Source of the DNA: Sphaeroforma arctica JP610
Lineage: Eukaryota > Opisthokonta > Ichthyosporea > Ichthyophonida
Reading direction: 5' to 3'
Length of the DNA: 29,652 bases
Assembly: GCF_001186125.1 (NCBI RefSeq)
Contig: NW_014040398.1
Span: 27,454-57,105 of the forward strand
Shown here: in pieces, positions 10,546 through 20,723 of the stretch
Position numbering within the stretch: the stretch's first letter is position 1
How the letters are laid out: every line of letters starts with the position of its first letter
The notes under the pieces: model-generated
Databases searched by the model: none
What the model saw: only the letters and a program-made list of their open reading frames with translations
What the model was told of the DNA's origin: nothing
Program-made: the position numbers and the translations under genes

Positions 10546-10563
10546 GTGTCCAATACGACCGCG

Positions 10564-10713
10564 ATGAAACACGGAGTCAAGTTCAGTAGATTAGGTAGGC
10601 CTTCGGGTCACCGTAGAGCGTTGCTTCGCAATATGGTCACATCGCTGGTCAAATTTGAGCGGATAGTAACAACTAAAGTGAAGGCACGCGAGCTAGCACG
10701 GGCAGCGGAGAAG
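10564..10713 (+). CDS. MRPL17: MRPL17 exon 1
   Basis: Fifty codons ending ARAAEK at a GTGTGT donor. A 5'UTR acceptor is possible at TTACAG upstream. Confidence 0.88.
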
Positions 10714-11869
10714 GTGTGTGGGGTTGGCAGGAATGTATAGCTTTACGTACAGCGTGATCCTATAGTCGAGAATAAGAGAATATGATCCAATTGTGTTGCA
10801 CTATGGTATCAGAGCCCAACAAACAATACCCCCTTCACTCTTCGAACTAACTTGAGAAATTCAATATGGAGATGTGAACGAGCGAGCAATACTGCTCAAA
10901 CGAAATATTTACTACTTCCGACATGGATATAACAATATATTTATATCGATTTATCTAATATACCAATATATTTATATCGATTTATCTAATATACCAATAT
11001 ATTTATATCGATTCACTACGGGTGTATGTAGAAAATGAGTCCATCTATCGAATACACACATCCTTATTTATATATATGTATATACNNNNNNNNNNNNNNN
11101 NNNNNNNNNNNNNNNNNNNNNNNNNNNNNNNNNNNNNNNNNNNNNNNNNNNNNNNNNNNNNNNNNNNNNNNNNNNNNNNNNNNNNNNNNNNNNNNNNNNN
11201 NNNNNNNNNNNNNNNNNNNNNNNNNNNNNNNNNNNNNNNNNNNNNNNNNNNNNNNNNNNNNNNNNNNNNNNNNNNNNNNNNNNNNNNNNNNNNNNNNNNN
11301 NNNNNNNNNNNNNNNNNNNNNNNNNNNNNNNNNNNNNNNNNNNNNNNNNNNNNNNNNNNNNNNNNNNNNNNNNNNNNNNNNNNNNNNNNNNNNNNNNNNN
11401 NNNNNNNNNNNNNNNNNNNNNNNNNNNNNNNNNNNNNNNNNNNNNNNNNNNNNNNNNNNNNNNNNNNNNNNNNNNNNNNNNNNNNNNNNNNNNNNNNNNN
11501 NNNNNNNNNNNNNNNNNNNNNNNNNNNNNNNNNNNNNNNNNNNNNNNNNNNNNNNNNNNNNNNNNNNNNNNNNNNNNNNNNNNNNNNNNNNNNNNNNNNN
11601 NNNNNNNNNNNNNNNNNNNNNNNNNNNNNNNNNNNNNNNNNNNNNNNNNNNNNNNNNNNNNNNNNNNNNNNNNNNNNNNNNNNNNNNNNNNNNNNNNNNN
11701 NNNNNNNNNNNNNNNNNNNNNNNNNNNNNNNNNNNNNNNNNNNNNNNNNNNNNNNNNNNNNNNNNNNNNNNNNNNNNNNNNNNNNNNNNNNNNNNNNNNN
11801 NNGTATATATATGTTCACATACTGTTATGATACACATATCTATACACACTCACGCATACACACTCACAT

Positions 11870-11912
<43 letters not shown>

Positions 11913-13892
11913 TAAATGTATCATTATATTATTATATTAAATGTATATATAGATATATATATTATTATTATTATTATTGTTATTATTATTATCATATACA
12001 TTCAAATATTCAATTTGATTATGGAGATATACACAGTCCTTGTTTCGCGGAATTTATCTACTGGTAGATGTTCACTTCTTTGATGATCTTCTTTGATTAG
12101 TATAGGTTATGTGTCATTCAGATGTTCAATATGTCCGACTAGAGTCTGTGGTCAATTTAGGTTCATTTTAGGTTCCGTATTTGAACCACACAAACAAATT
12201 TGCTTTCGAGTATGAAACATTTTTATAGGGGATATACGCAATGCTGTTGTATCCCTCATGACCGTCAACTATATTCGGATTATGCAAGATGAGTGCAACT
12301 CACATACCTTTTGCTACGGCACATGTTTAAATCGAAGTGCTATATTGATATGTGGGCTATATACGGGCTTTCTGGTTGATATACAGTAGCGCGAACGAAA
12401 TACAAACTGTATGGAAAGATATATCATTTTTTTGCCTAGCAGCTATCAGTACGACTGTCTTGCTTCTTCTTGATTCGGAACGCACAAAATAATTCAGAGT
12501 GTTTATTGACTATAGTTTAGACTTAATTCTGTCATTTCTGGCCATCCGTATCACTATTCCAGATCATCACCACAGCAAAGAAGACTAACGGCAATGCGAA
12601 TAGGGAAGCGAATGCCTATCTTTTGGTATGACAAAATTCTGTCGGGGACCCCTCTTTGCCAGTGTTTATCCGCTCTCTGTATTCATTGGACATCGTTCGT
12701 GCTCTACACAAGCTTGACGTACATATTTTGCAGACGGAAAAGCGAAATTGTTTGTATCTCCGACCGAATCGTGAGTATAGCTGGAAGTGTCTGGGTGTTT
12801 GTCAGTCACAAGATGCTATTGTGCCCGATGGAATCCATACTCTAGCAGTGTTTATCTGCACCATCTATGCATCTCCCGCTTGTCAACTGCATATCAAGAG
12901 AAACGAGCAGGGCTCAAGTTTCACTGTTGGTTTCCCCATGATATGCATGATAAAGGCACAGACTGACTCATCTTTTCTACTCACCAACACAGGACAACTA
13001 TGCTCTTCCTAAGTTGTTTGAGTTGGCGGCTCGCTACAAGTACCGCGACGGCGGTTATACACGTATTCTCCGATTACCCAACCGTACATGTATGTGCTCT
13101 TTGTGGGCTTAAGATAGTTCATGTTTGTTGTTGAATTGCAGTACATAGCATATACAGGTGATAGTTTATTGCATTGTATATCTCCCATACATGTGGGTAA
13201 CATTGCTTCATATACCTTCGAGGTACGCGTTTGTATTGTATTTCGAGTGTCGACGTCCTTCCTTGTGTCTTGTGTCTGCAGTGTACATTTCAGCTATCGA
13301 TGCTGCAGTCGGTGTCTTTCATTGCGCTGCCTTGCGTGTAGCTCGGCTGTCCGAGATTGCACCTAATCCAAAGGGTTGGGTTGTTAGGTGTGTTGAGATA
13401 CTTCACACATATGTTTTGAGTTGCAGACGGATCGTTTGTTGTTTGAACGGGGCCAGCGTGAGGTCTGAAGCGAATGCCAATCACTCTCTCCTTTTGTGTT
13501 CAGTATTTCCAGACTGCATAGTACAGCCCACCTTCGCCACCTCTATCTACCAGTGGATTGCATTGCCATTGTACCTCATCATTCTCAAGCATATCGCTCT
13601 CTCGCCCCTGTATACTGTTTCGCACACTACAGCCGACAACGCACACATGTCCGTGATCGAGTACGTGGACAATCCATTCCCCCCCCTAAGAGAGCCCAAA
13701 GAGACCCGACTAGCCGCTATCCGAGAGAAAAGTCAGCGTAAACAAAACAATATGGACAAGAAGCGTATGCTGTGGGAAGGTCCTGCGCGTGTGCCCAGAG
13801 CAAAGGCCAACTCCAGGGGACCTGTATACGCCACGGGCGAGGCTGTCAAGAAAAAGCCTTTGATTAGTATTGAAGAACTGGGGCTAGACTAG
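10564..13892 (+). CDS. MRPL17: mitochondrial ribosomal protein bL17m (MRPL17), four exons, complete
   Basis: bL17m is a large-subunit protein of the mitochondrial ribosome, near the peptide exit. Joining exons 10564-10713, 12563-12625, 12993-13089 and 13633-13892 gives 189 residues plus stop, with consistent phases (0, 0, 1). The N-terminus MKHGVKFSRLGRPSGHR, then ALLRNMVTSLVKFERIVTT, matches the L17 core (bacterial SHRQAMFRNMAGSLV...IIKTT). Exon 2 supplies IITTAKKTNGNANREANAYL, exon 3 DNYALPKLFELAARY and GGYTRILRLPNR, and exon 4 DNAHMSVIEYVD, each in family order (bacterial DNEIVAKLF, GGYTRILK, MAYIELVD). A Lys/Arg-rich tail of about 70 residues follows, longer than bacterial L17, as in mitochondrial forms. 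There is no separate N-terminal presequence ahead of the L17 fold. Start at 10564 is the first ATG in frame. Confidence 0.93.
10930..11012. repeat. 31-bp tandem repeat, about 2.6 copies
   Basis: Unit contains AATATATTTATATCGATTTA followed by TCTAATATACC. The copies are essentially identical. Confidence 0.9.
11086..11802. other. assembly gap (717 N)
   Basis: Run of unknown bases flanked on both sides by TATATA/CACATA microsatellite, probably an unresolved simple repeat. Reading frames that span it are meaningless. Confidence 1.
11803..11985. repeat. CA/TA and ATT microsatellites
   Basis: CACTCACAxACA runs, a (TA)n tract near 11878-11907 and an ATT run near 11957-11990. Confidence 0.9.
12563..12625 (+). 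CDS. MRPL17: MRPL17 exon 2
   Basis: A 21-codon exon (63 bp) between TTCCAG and GTATGA. It encodes IITTAKKTNG...NAYLL, the helix that follows the AEK end of exon 1 in L17 proteins. Confidence 0.85.
12993..13089 (+). CDS. MRPL17: MRPL17 exon 3
   Basis: A 97-bp exon between ACACAG and GTATGT. It encodes DNYALPKLFELAARYKYRD and GGYTRILRLPNRT, the most conserved L17 block. Confidence 0.92.
13633..13892 (+). CDS. MRPL17: MRPL17 exon 4 and C-terminal tail
   Basis: Starts after CACTACAG, completing a Ser codon, and reads DNAHMSVIEYVDNPFPPL, then a basic tail rich in Lys and Arg ending SIEELGLD and TAG. Confidence 0.92.
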
Positions 13893-13906
13893 AATGTGTG
13901 TCAGCG

Positions 13907-14243
13907 ATGGATGTGACATGCGGCATATTAAAGTCAAGTGGATATTGCATGATTGTTTGGTTGAAATATATTGATCAACGTAAGTATCTACAGAGTGATC
14001 GTTATCAGTGGAGTAGTATTGTTCGATTCAGAGCACTATCACTAAACGTATATGTATATAGTTTTTATATGCACATGCAGATGCCTACAAATTTCCTACG
14101 TTGCAGCAAATGAAGTGATGAAAAAAATCAACAGCATGCACAACCCAATTTCAACAAGTAACAAGCAAGAGCGAGTAGAAGTCTCAGCTGCATCACGATT
14201 TGTATCTCAATTAATAACTCGATATCGGTCTCTGGTATCTTAA
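13907..14243 (+). CDS. possible 69-aa two-exon protein behind MRPL17
   Basis: Exon 1 (13907-13979) starts MDVTCGILKSSGYCMIVWLK and ends IDQ plus one base at a perfect GTAAGT donor. Exon 2 (14107-14243) follows a pyrimidine-containing acceptor (TACGTTGCAG) in the matching phase and reads NEVMKKINSMHNPIST, then SAASRFVSQLITRYRSLVS and TAA. The intron is 127 bp. It starts only 14 bp after the MRPL17 stop, so it could be a spliced 3'UTR, a downstream cistron or an alternative terminal exon pair. Codon texture of exon 2 is convincing; exon 1 less so. No family recognised. Confidence 0.33.
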
Positions 14244-14930
14244 TTCCTAAAGTGCTTCTGCCTAACAATGCCTTGTGCGTCGAAACTTGACTTCCTGTGC
14301 GAAAATGAATGTAACATGTGCGTGCTTTACATTGAGCTTGTTTTACGCTGAGCTATATGTGCACACTGGTATGTGTCATAGACCCCAGTAGTGCCTGCAC
14401 CACCTGTACCCCTATGATAAGATATGTGTGTTGTGTCTTTACAACCTGACAGACTGAAGATTAACATTGCCTTGCCGGTGAGAACCCGCACATTGCCGAG
14501 ACCACTGGGAAGAATGCCACATGCATGACTATGCGTATATTCTATCTATCAGGTGGTGCACCTGTCTTGTCTCGGAAGGAACATAAGAAGCGGCACAGAT
14601 ACTGCAAAACATGTCTATGAATACGCTGACTCCATAGACTATTTGTTGAGATACACGTACGCTAGAGTGTCAAGTATTTATAAACGCTGAGGCACATGAC
14701 TTGACATTGCTTGAGTGTTTGTTTATATAAACGGTGTACCAACTAAGCGTATATAAGCATCTATATCTACAAGGTTTAGTTCCTCGCGCTCTTCCTCCCT
14801 CTCTCGACTAGTGGTTTGTGCGTAAGTAAATTACTTCAATATGGTTACCTTCTCCATATTGGACAGGAGAGTGTGAGAAAACGAAGAATATATTTGCCCC
14901 GGTCCAACACGGCCACAGCCTACGGGGTAC
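14244..14930. other. spacer, no supported gene
   Basis: No frame of note and no clear splice structure on either strand. A CT-rich stretch near 14785-14812 could be a promoter or leader element of something to the right. Confidence 0.45.
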
Positions 14931-15312
14931 ACACCAACGGAGTACGGACCCGCCAGTTCTGAACCTGAGACATCACACGACACACCATCATCAATCATCT
15001 ATCATGAGTGACATACACATACATATACATACAAATAGGTCTTAGGCCAACGGAGTACGGACCCAGCAGGCCTGAATTCCTGACATCACATGACACACCA
15101 TCATCAATCATCTATCATGTGTGACATACACATACATATATATACAAATAGGTCTTAGGCCAACGGAGTACGGACCCAGCAGGCCTGAATTCCTGACATC
15201 ACATGACACACCATCATCTATCATCTATCACACAAGGCCTAAATTCCTGACATCACATGACACACCATCATCAGTCATCAATCATGTGTGGCATACACAT
15301 ACATATACATCG
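14931..15312. repeat. 113-bp tandem repeat, about 3.3 copies
   Basis: CAACGGAGTACGGACC recurs at 14935, 15048 and 15161, each 113 bp apart. It is followed by CACCATCATCAATCATC and ACATACACATACATATA blocks. A truncated last copy ends near 15310. Confidence 0.9.
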
Positions 15313-15494
15313 TTTTGATTCTTTTGGTGCCTGCTTAAATACACGAGCTACAGTCCGACAGTACATACTACATTGAGATAGGCAGGATGTCGTCAAAAAA
15401 GTCATTCAACTAATACAAAAAGGTCTATTTTATGTAGATACTGTCTATACCTCTAGGACTTACAAGTTGTATCAATGCTGCTGTGTGTGTTCAG

Positions 15495-15682
15495 TGGCAT
15501 GGCCTTTACATCCTACTATGCAAATTTGAATTATATCAAGAAAGCTCTAGCAAGATCACGTCGCAACTATGTTCTTATTCAAAATAGCGGCAGCAGCAAA
15601 GCAACTGGCGGTTGTCTTATCTTTGAGGGCATGTTTCTCGGCCTGATGATGTTTTCCTTCATCTCAATCACTCTGCAGATAA
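15495..15682 (+). CDS. possible exon of a membrane protein, unknown family
   Basis: Between an acceptor (GTGTGTTCAG) and a donor (GTAGGT) the frame reads GMAFTSYYANLNYIKKALAR, then a Gly/Ser turn (NSGSSKATGG), then a strongly hydrophobic helix, FLGLMMFSFISITL. Composition is clearly exon-like. A following exon may start near 15811 after AAAAGCCAG, which would give a short tail (AGTLDMPAL). The upstream exon carrying the start was not found. The frame is also open back to 15475. Confidence 0.35.
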
Positions 15683-16322
15683 GTAGGTTCAGAATGCTGG
15701 AGTGCCATAAACTGAGAAAAATGTCAGTTCATTTCTATTCGCATATCTCTTCTTGTTGCATTCCAATTTACTATTTATAGCTCCCCATATTCATCAAAAG
15801 CCAGCTGCTGGAACCCTGGATATGCCTGCCTTGTAATGTTTGTCTGTCATATGAGCGAAGTGGACCGCCGCTGCCAGTGACAACTGTCACGCCGTTGTAT
15901 CATTTACAGTAACCATGGCTGTGTATGGTTGGACGATACGTGCCACGGATCAATTAGTTCTTTTGCAGGGATTATCGGTAGTATGTTTAAGGGTGGTATA
16001 TATTATTGCCAATGCTATGAGTGGGTATTACTATGTATTTGGTAGATGAAAGTGCTGTTATCCCAGTGTTCGGGCCAGACGATGAATGCTGTGTTGTTGG
16101 ATCTTAGACTTACTGCTCGAGGCAGTGACACGGCAATGGCTGTATAGAAACTCGCTTCTTAGTCCGTGTTGTGCACACGCGTGAACGAGGATTATGAATG
16201 GTAATATGAAGCTGCCTGTGTACAACTATCCATTATAGTTATCGCCGAGCTTGAATCTTTGTGAAAGCTTATAAGTTTCTTGTGTCCTAGACGTTCCGTC
16301 TGCGTTTATAATTGATCCGCAC
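15683..16322. other. spacer between opposed candidate genes
   Basis: Apart from the possible tail exon near 15811-15840 nothing coding is supported. Confidence 0.4.
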
Positions 16323-16868
16323 TTATTCATTCACACCCAAAAACAGGACACTCCAGACATAATATATTTCATTGATGCGTAGTACAATCACACGCTTTAA
16401 TGGAACGACTGGTGGCCTTTCCATACCATCACTTGTACGTACCACTTTCGAGTACTGCAACAGTGAGTGAGTCTCGCAGTTGCGTCTATCAGAAGATTGA
16501 GAGGAGGACGGTTTCATCAGTTGCATTGAATGGTCACAAGAGAAGTTTGCACAATATCCTAGCGGTTTAACGCTATGCACGAGGCGATACATACATACAT
16601 ACATGAATAGATTTAATATACACCATATACTTATTTGCTCACAGGCATATGTACCTACAGACTTGGTTCTTGTGAAAACTGTTTGTAGTTGTATATATCG
16701 AGTCTCCACTGTTACGAGCTCGTCCTTTTTACACCTGCCTCCGTAGATGGGACACACAGGACAAACCCGTCTATCCAACCAATACACTTCGACTAATATC
16801 CTCATTGTTTCCACTAAGAGACTACGTAGTTTACAAATGGGGTTTACACCATCCGAGGTATACAACAT
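16323..16868 (-). CDS. possible unknown gene, probably two exons with an intron
   Basis: The frame is open throughout, but composition suggests two exons around an AT-rich middle. The upstream part reads VETMRILVEVYWLDRRVCPV and ends near a GTAGGT donor (about 16650). The downstream part reads LKRVIVLRINEIYYVWSVLF, then LGVNE and a stop. The middle contains a CATACATA tract that is unlikely to be coding. No family recognised, and the exact borders are unresolved. Confidence 0.28.
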   Translation of the reverse strand: MLYTSDGVNPICKLRSLLVETMRILVEVYWLDRRVCPVCPIYGGRCKKDELVTVETRYIQLQTVFTRTKSVGTYACEQISIWCILNLFMYVCMYRLVHSVKPLGYCANFSCDHSMQLMKPSSSQSSDRRNCETHSLLQYSKVVRTSDGMERPPVVPLKRVIVLRINEIYYVWSVLFLGVNE

Positions 16869-16920
16869 ACATATTAAAGGTGAGCTAGCTGAGATCGGTA
16901 CCTTACTCCACGATAGAACT

Positions 16921-19900
16921 AAGAGTTCAGCGTCAACGTCGATCTAGCAATGTTAGCGTGAGACAGACCAGATGCTTGTGTAATCCAGGGTCAACTGCAA
17001 TTCTTATTCTAACAATTCTGGCATGGGACAGTTCAGACATACATAGTCCAGCGTCAACGGCAACGCTTCGTCTAGTTATGCTGACATGGTGCAGACGAGA
17101 CCCATAAAAACCAGTGTTGCGTCAACGGCAACACTTCTTCTAGCAATTCTGGTGTAGGACAGACGATACCTATAAAGTCCAGCGTAAACGTCGACGCTTC
17201 TCCTAGCAATTCTGGCGTGGGACAGCCCAGACCTATATAAATATAATCTTGCGTCAACAACTACGACTTTTTAGCGGTGCTGGCATGAGATAGTCCACAC
17301 CTATATAATCCTGCGTTAACGGCGACGTTTCCATGGGACGTTCCAGACCTATATAATCCAGCGTCAACGGCGACGCTTCTTCGAACAATTCTGGCGTGGG
17401 ACAGACAACAACTATATAATCCAGCATCAACCGCGTCGCTTGTCCTAATGGTGCTGCTGTGGGACAGAATATATCTGAATAATCCAGCTATAACCGCGAC
17501 GCTTCTTCTAGCAATTCAGACCAGATCTACAAATCCAGCGATAACGTTCCCCTAGGAATTTGTCATTGGGACAGACCAGACCTATATAATTCAGCGTCAA
17601 CGGCGATGCTTCGTCTAGCAATTCTGACGTGGGACAAACCGGAACTACACAATCCAGCGTCAACGTCGACGCTACTTCTAGCAATTCTGGCGTGGGGCAA
17701 ACTAGACCTATATGATCCAGCGTCAACGGCGACGATTTTTTTTTGCAATGCTGGCGTGGGACAAACGACACCTATACAATACAGCATCAATGGTAATTTT
17801 GGCGCAGAAGAGTTCAGACCTACATAATGCATCGCCAACGGCGAAACTCCCTGTAGGAATTCTAGATTGGTACAGGCCAGAACTACATGAATCCGTGTCA
17901 ACGGCGACGTTTCTCTTAGCAATGCTGGCGTGGGATAAATCAGACCTATATAATCTACCGTTGGCGTCGACGCTTCGTCCAATAATTCTGGGGTAGGACA
18001 TTCTAGACATACATAATGCATCGCCAACGGCGAAACTCCCTGTAGGAATTCTAGATTGGTACAGGCCAGAACTACATGAATCCGTGTCAACGGCGACGCT
18101 TCTCTTAGCAATGCTGGCGTGGGATAAATCAGACCTATATAGTCTACCGTTGGTGTCGACGCTTCGTGCAATAATTCTGGGGTAGGACATTCCAGACCTA
18201 CATAATCCAGCGTCAACGGCGACGCTTTTTTAGCAATTCTATATTGTGGCAAACGAAACCTATATAATCCAGAGTCAACGGTAGCGCTCATACTAGCAAT
18301 TCTGGCGTGGGACAGTCCAGCCCGATTAAATCCAGCGTCAACAGCGACAATTCTTCTAGTTTTGTTATTGTGTGACAGACGAGATCTATAAAATCCAGCG
18401 TCAACGGTAACGCTTCTTTTAGCAGTTCTGGTGTGGGATAGTCCAGACCTATATAATCCAACGTCAACGGCGACGATTCGTTAGCAATGCTGGCGTGGGA
18501 CTGTCCAGACCTATATAATCCAGGGTCAACGCCGACGCTACTTATAGCAAAACTGGAGTGACACATACCTGACCTATATAATCCAGCGTCAATGGCGACG
18601 AATCTTTAGCATTACTGGAATGGAACAGGCCAGAACTATATAATCCAGCGTCAACGGCGACGATTCTTTAACAATGCTTGTGTGGGGCATTCCAATCCAG
18701 CGTCAACGGCAAAGGTTTTTGAGCAATATTGGCGTGGGACAGTCCAGACCTATGTAATCCAGCCTCAACGGTAACGGTCTCTCTAGCAAAACTGAAGTGA
18801 GACATACCAGACCTATATAATCCAGCGTCAACGGTGACGAATCTTCAGCAATACTGGAGTGGGACAGGCCAGACCTAAATAATCCAGCGTTAGCGTTGGC
18901 GCTTGTCCTAGCATTGCGGGCGTGGGACAGAATATACTGATAAAGTCCACCTATATAATCCAATGTCAACGGCGACGATTCTTTTGCAATACTGGAGTGT
19001 GACAGGCCACACCTAAATAATCCAGCGTTAACGTTGGCGCTTATCCTAGCATTGCGAGCGTGGGACACAATATACTGATATGGTCCACTCCAGCGTCAAC
19101 GGCGACGAATCTTAAGCAATACTGGAGTGGGACAGGCCAGACCTAAATAATCCAGCGTTAACGTTGGCGCTTGTCCTAGCATTGCGGGCGTGGGACAGAA
19201 TATACTGATAAATTCCACATATATTATCCAATGTCAACGGCGACGATTCTTTGACACTGCTGACGTGGGACAGTCGAGACCAATATAATTCAGCGTCAAC
19301 GGTAACGCTTCTTCTAGAATTGCTGGCGTGGGACAGAATATATTTATATAATCCAGCGTCAACCGCGACGCTACTTCTAGCAATTCAAGCGTGGAACAGT
19401 CCAGGCCTATATAATCCAGCGTCAACGGCGACGATTCTTTAGCAATGCTGGCGTGGGACACTCCAGACCTATATAATCCAGCGTCAACGGCTACAATTTA
19501 TTAGGAATGCTGGCTCGAGAAAGTCCATACCTATATAATCCAGTGTCAACGGCGACGTTTCTTGGAACAATTCTGGTGTGAGACTGTCCAGACCTATATA
19601 ATCCATCGTCAACGGCGACGCTTTCTCTAGCAAAGCTGGATTGGGACATTCCGGTCCTATATGATCCAGCGTCAACCGCGATGATCCTTCAGCAATGCTG
19701 GCGTGGGATAGTCCAGACTTATATAATCCAGCGTCAACGGCGACGATTCTTTGACAATGCTGGCGTGGGACAGTCTAGACCTGCATAATCCAGCGTCAAC
19801 GGTAACGCTTCTTCTAGCAATTATGGCGTGAGACAGTCCAGACCTATATTATCCAGCGTCAACGGCGACGATTCTGTAGCAATGCTGGAGTGGGACAGTT

Positions 19901-20462
19901 CAATACAGCGTCAACGGCGACGATTTGTTAGCAATACTGGCGTGGGATAGACCAGACATATATAAACCAGCGTCAACGGCGACGCTTCTCTGAGCATTTC
20001 TGGCTTGGGACAGAATATACCAATATGGTTCAGCGTCAACGGCGACGCTTCCTCTAGCAATCCAGACCAGATCTATATATTCCAGCGTCAACGACGACGC
20101 TTCTTCTAGCAATGCTGGCGTGGGACAAGAATAGGCCTATATAATCCAGTGTCAACGGCGACGCTTTCTCTTGGATTGCCGGCGTGGGACAGACGAGACC
20201 TATAGAATCCAGCGTCAACGGCACCATTTCTTCTAGCAATACTGGCGTGGGCCAGACCAGGCCTATATAATTATCCAGTGTCAACGGCGACGCCTACTCT
20301 AGGAATGCTGGCGTGGGACAGACCAGACCTATATATTCTAGCGACAACCGCGACGCTTATTCTCGCAATGCTGACGTGCGACAGACCAGACCTACATGAT
20401 CCATCGTCAAGGGCAACGCTTAATTCTAGACCATTACTGGTGAAAGACAGACCGGACATAAA
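16921..20462. repeat. 3.5 kb array of about 57 diverged 61-63 bp units
   Basis: The unit contains CCAGCGTCAACGGCGACG, then TTCTTCTAGCAAT, TGGCGTGGGACAG and CCAGACCTATATAAT. Units differ by substitutions and 1-2 bp indels. Because many are 63 bp (21 codons), open frames on the minus strand run through several units as a repeated SPLTLDYIGLVCPTPELLEE peptide. Frame is lost and regained often, and all three frames are open in places, so this is a satellite rather than a gene. Higher-order duplications exist inside (17821-18198 and 18869-19200). Each unit carries a TATATAA motif. Confidence 0.95.
17821..18198. repeat. 189-bp higher-order repeat inside the array
   Basis: A three-unit block beginning TACATAATGCATCGCCAACG at 17821 recurs at 18010, 189 bp (3 x 63) later, almost unchanged. 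This shows a recent multi-unit duplication. Confidence 0.85.
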
Positions 20463-20497
20463 AGTTAAACAAATAACCCCGCCATTGATACCCTCAA

Positions 20498-20704
20498 ATG
20501 GCTGCAATTGTCGGATACGTTTGCCTTCTGTTGCTCGGCTACACTTATTGGATGATGTCCTATTGTTCTACCAGTGGTGACGTCTACCACGGCGTGCACA
20601 GAATTTGGGTTCGCGAGAGTATCTGTTCCCATGAAAAGGGGCTTTACAAAAAGTCGCAATCTGGGCTCGAGAAATGTCCCTCGACTTCTGAGAGTGATAT
20701 GTAG
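20498..20704 (+). CDS. possible 68-aa membrane or secreted peptide between two arrays
   Basis: Starts MAAIVGYVCLLLLGYTYWMM, a hydrophobic N-terminus resembling a signal peptide or single membrane helix. A Cys- and Lys-containing polar tail follows (SICSHEKGLYKKSQSGLEKC). No splice sites or homologues are visible. It is the only non-repetitive sequence between the 62-bp and 33-bp arrays, so a chance frame is quite possible. Confidence 0.2.
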   Translation: MAAIVGYVCLLLLGYTYWMMSYCSTSGDVYHGVHRIWVRESICSHEKGLYKKSQSGLEKCPSTSESDM

Positions 20705-20723
20705 ATAGATATCGTGAGTTCAC

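Larger units (their letters stand above)
10714..12562. other. MRPL17 intron 1, containing a 31-bp repeat, an assembly gap and TA-rich DNA
   Basis: GT...TTCCAG intron of at least 1849 bp. It holds a 31-bp tandem repeat (10930-11011), 717 unknown bases (11086-11802), TA/CA microsatellites on both sides of the gap, and AT-rich sequence with an ATT trinucleotide run near 11960-11985. Confidence 0.8.

Noticed and set aside
11022-11940. Open frames of about 300 codons across the unknown bases
   Set aside because: They consist mostly of N translated as X, with TA/CA repeats at both ends.
13158-13632. Upstream part of the long frame that ends in the MRPL17 tail
   Set aside because: Only the part from 13633 is exon. 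The rest is intron 3, because exon 3 ends at a GTATGT donor and the family sequence resumes exactly after CACTACAG.
17563-18291. 242-residue open frame on the minus strand inside the 62-bp array
   Set aside because: It is a translation of satellite units whose length is a multiple of three. Neighbouring units break the frame, and other frames are open too.
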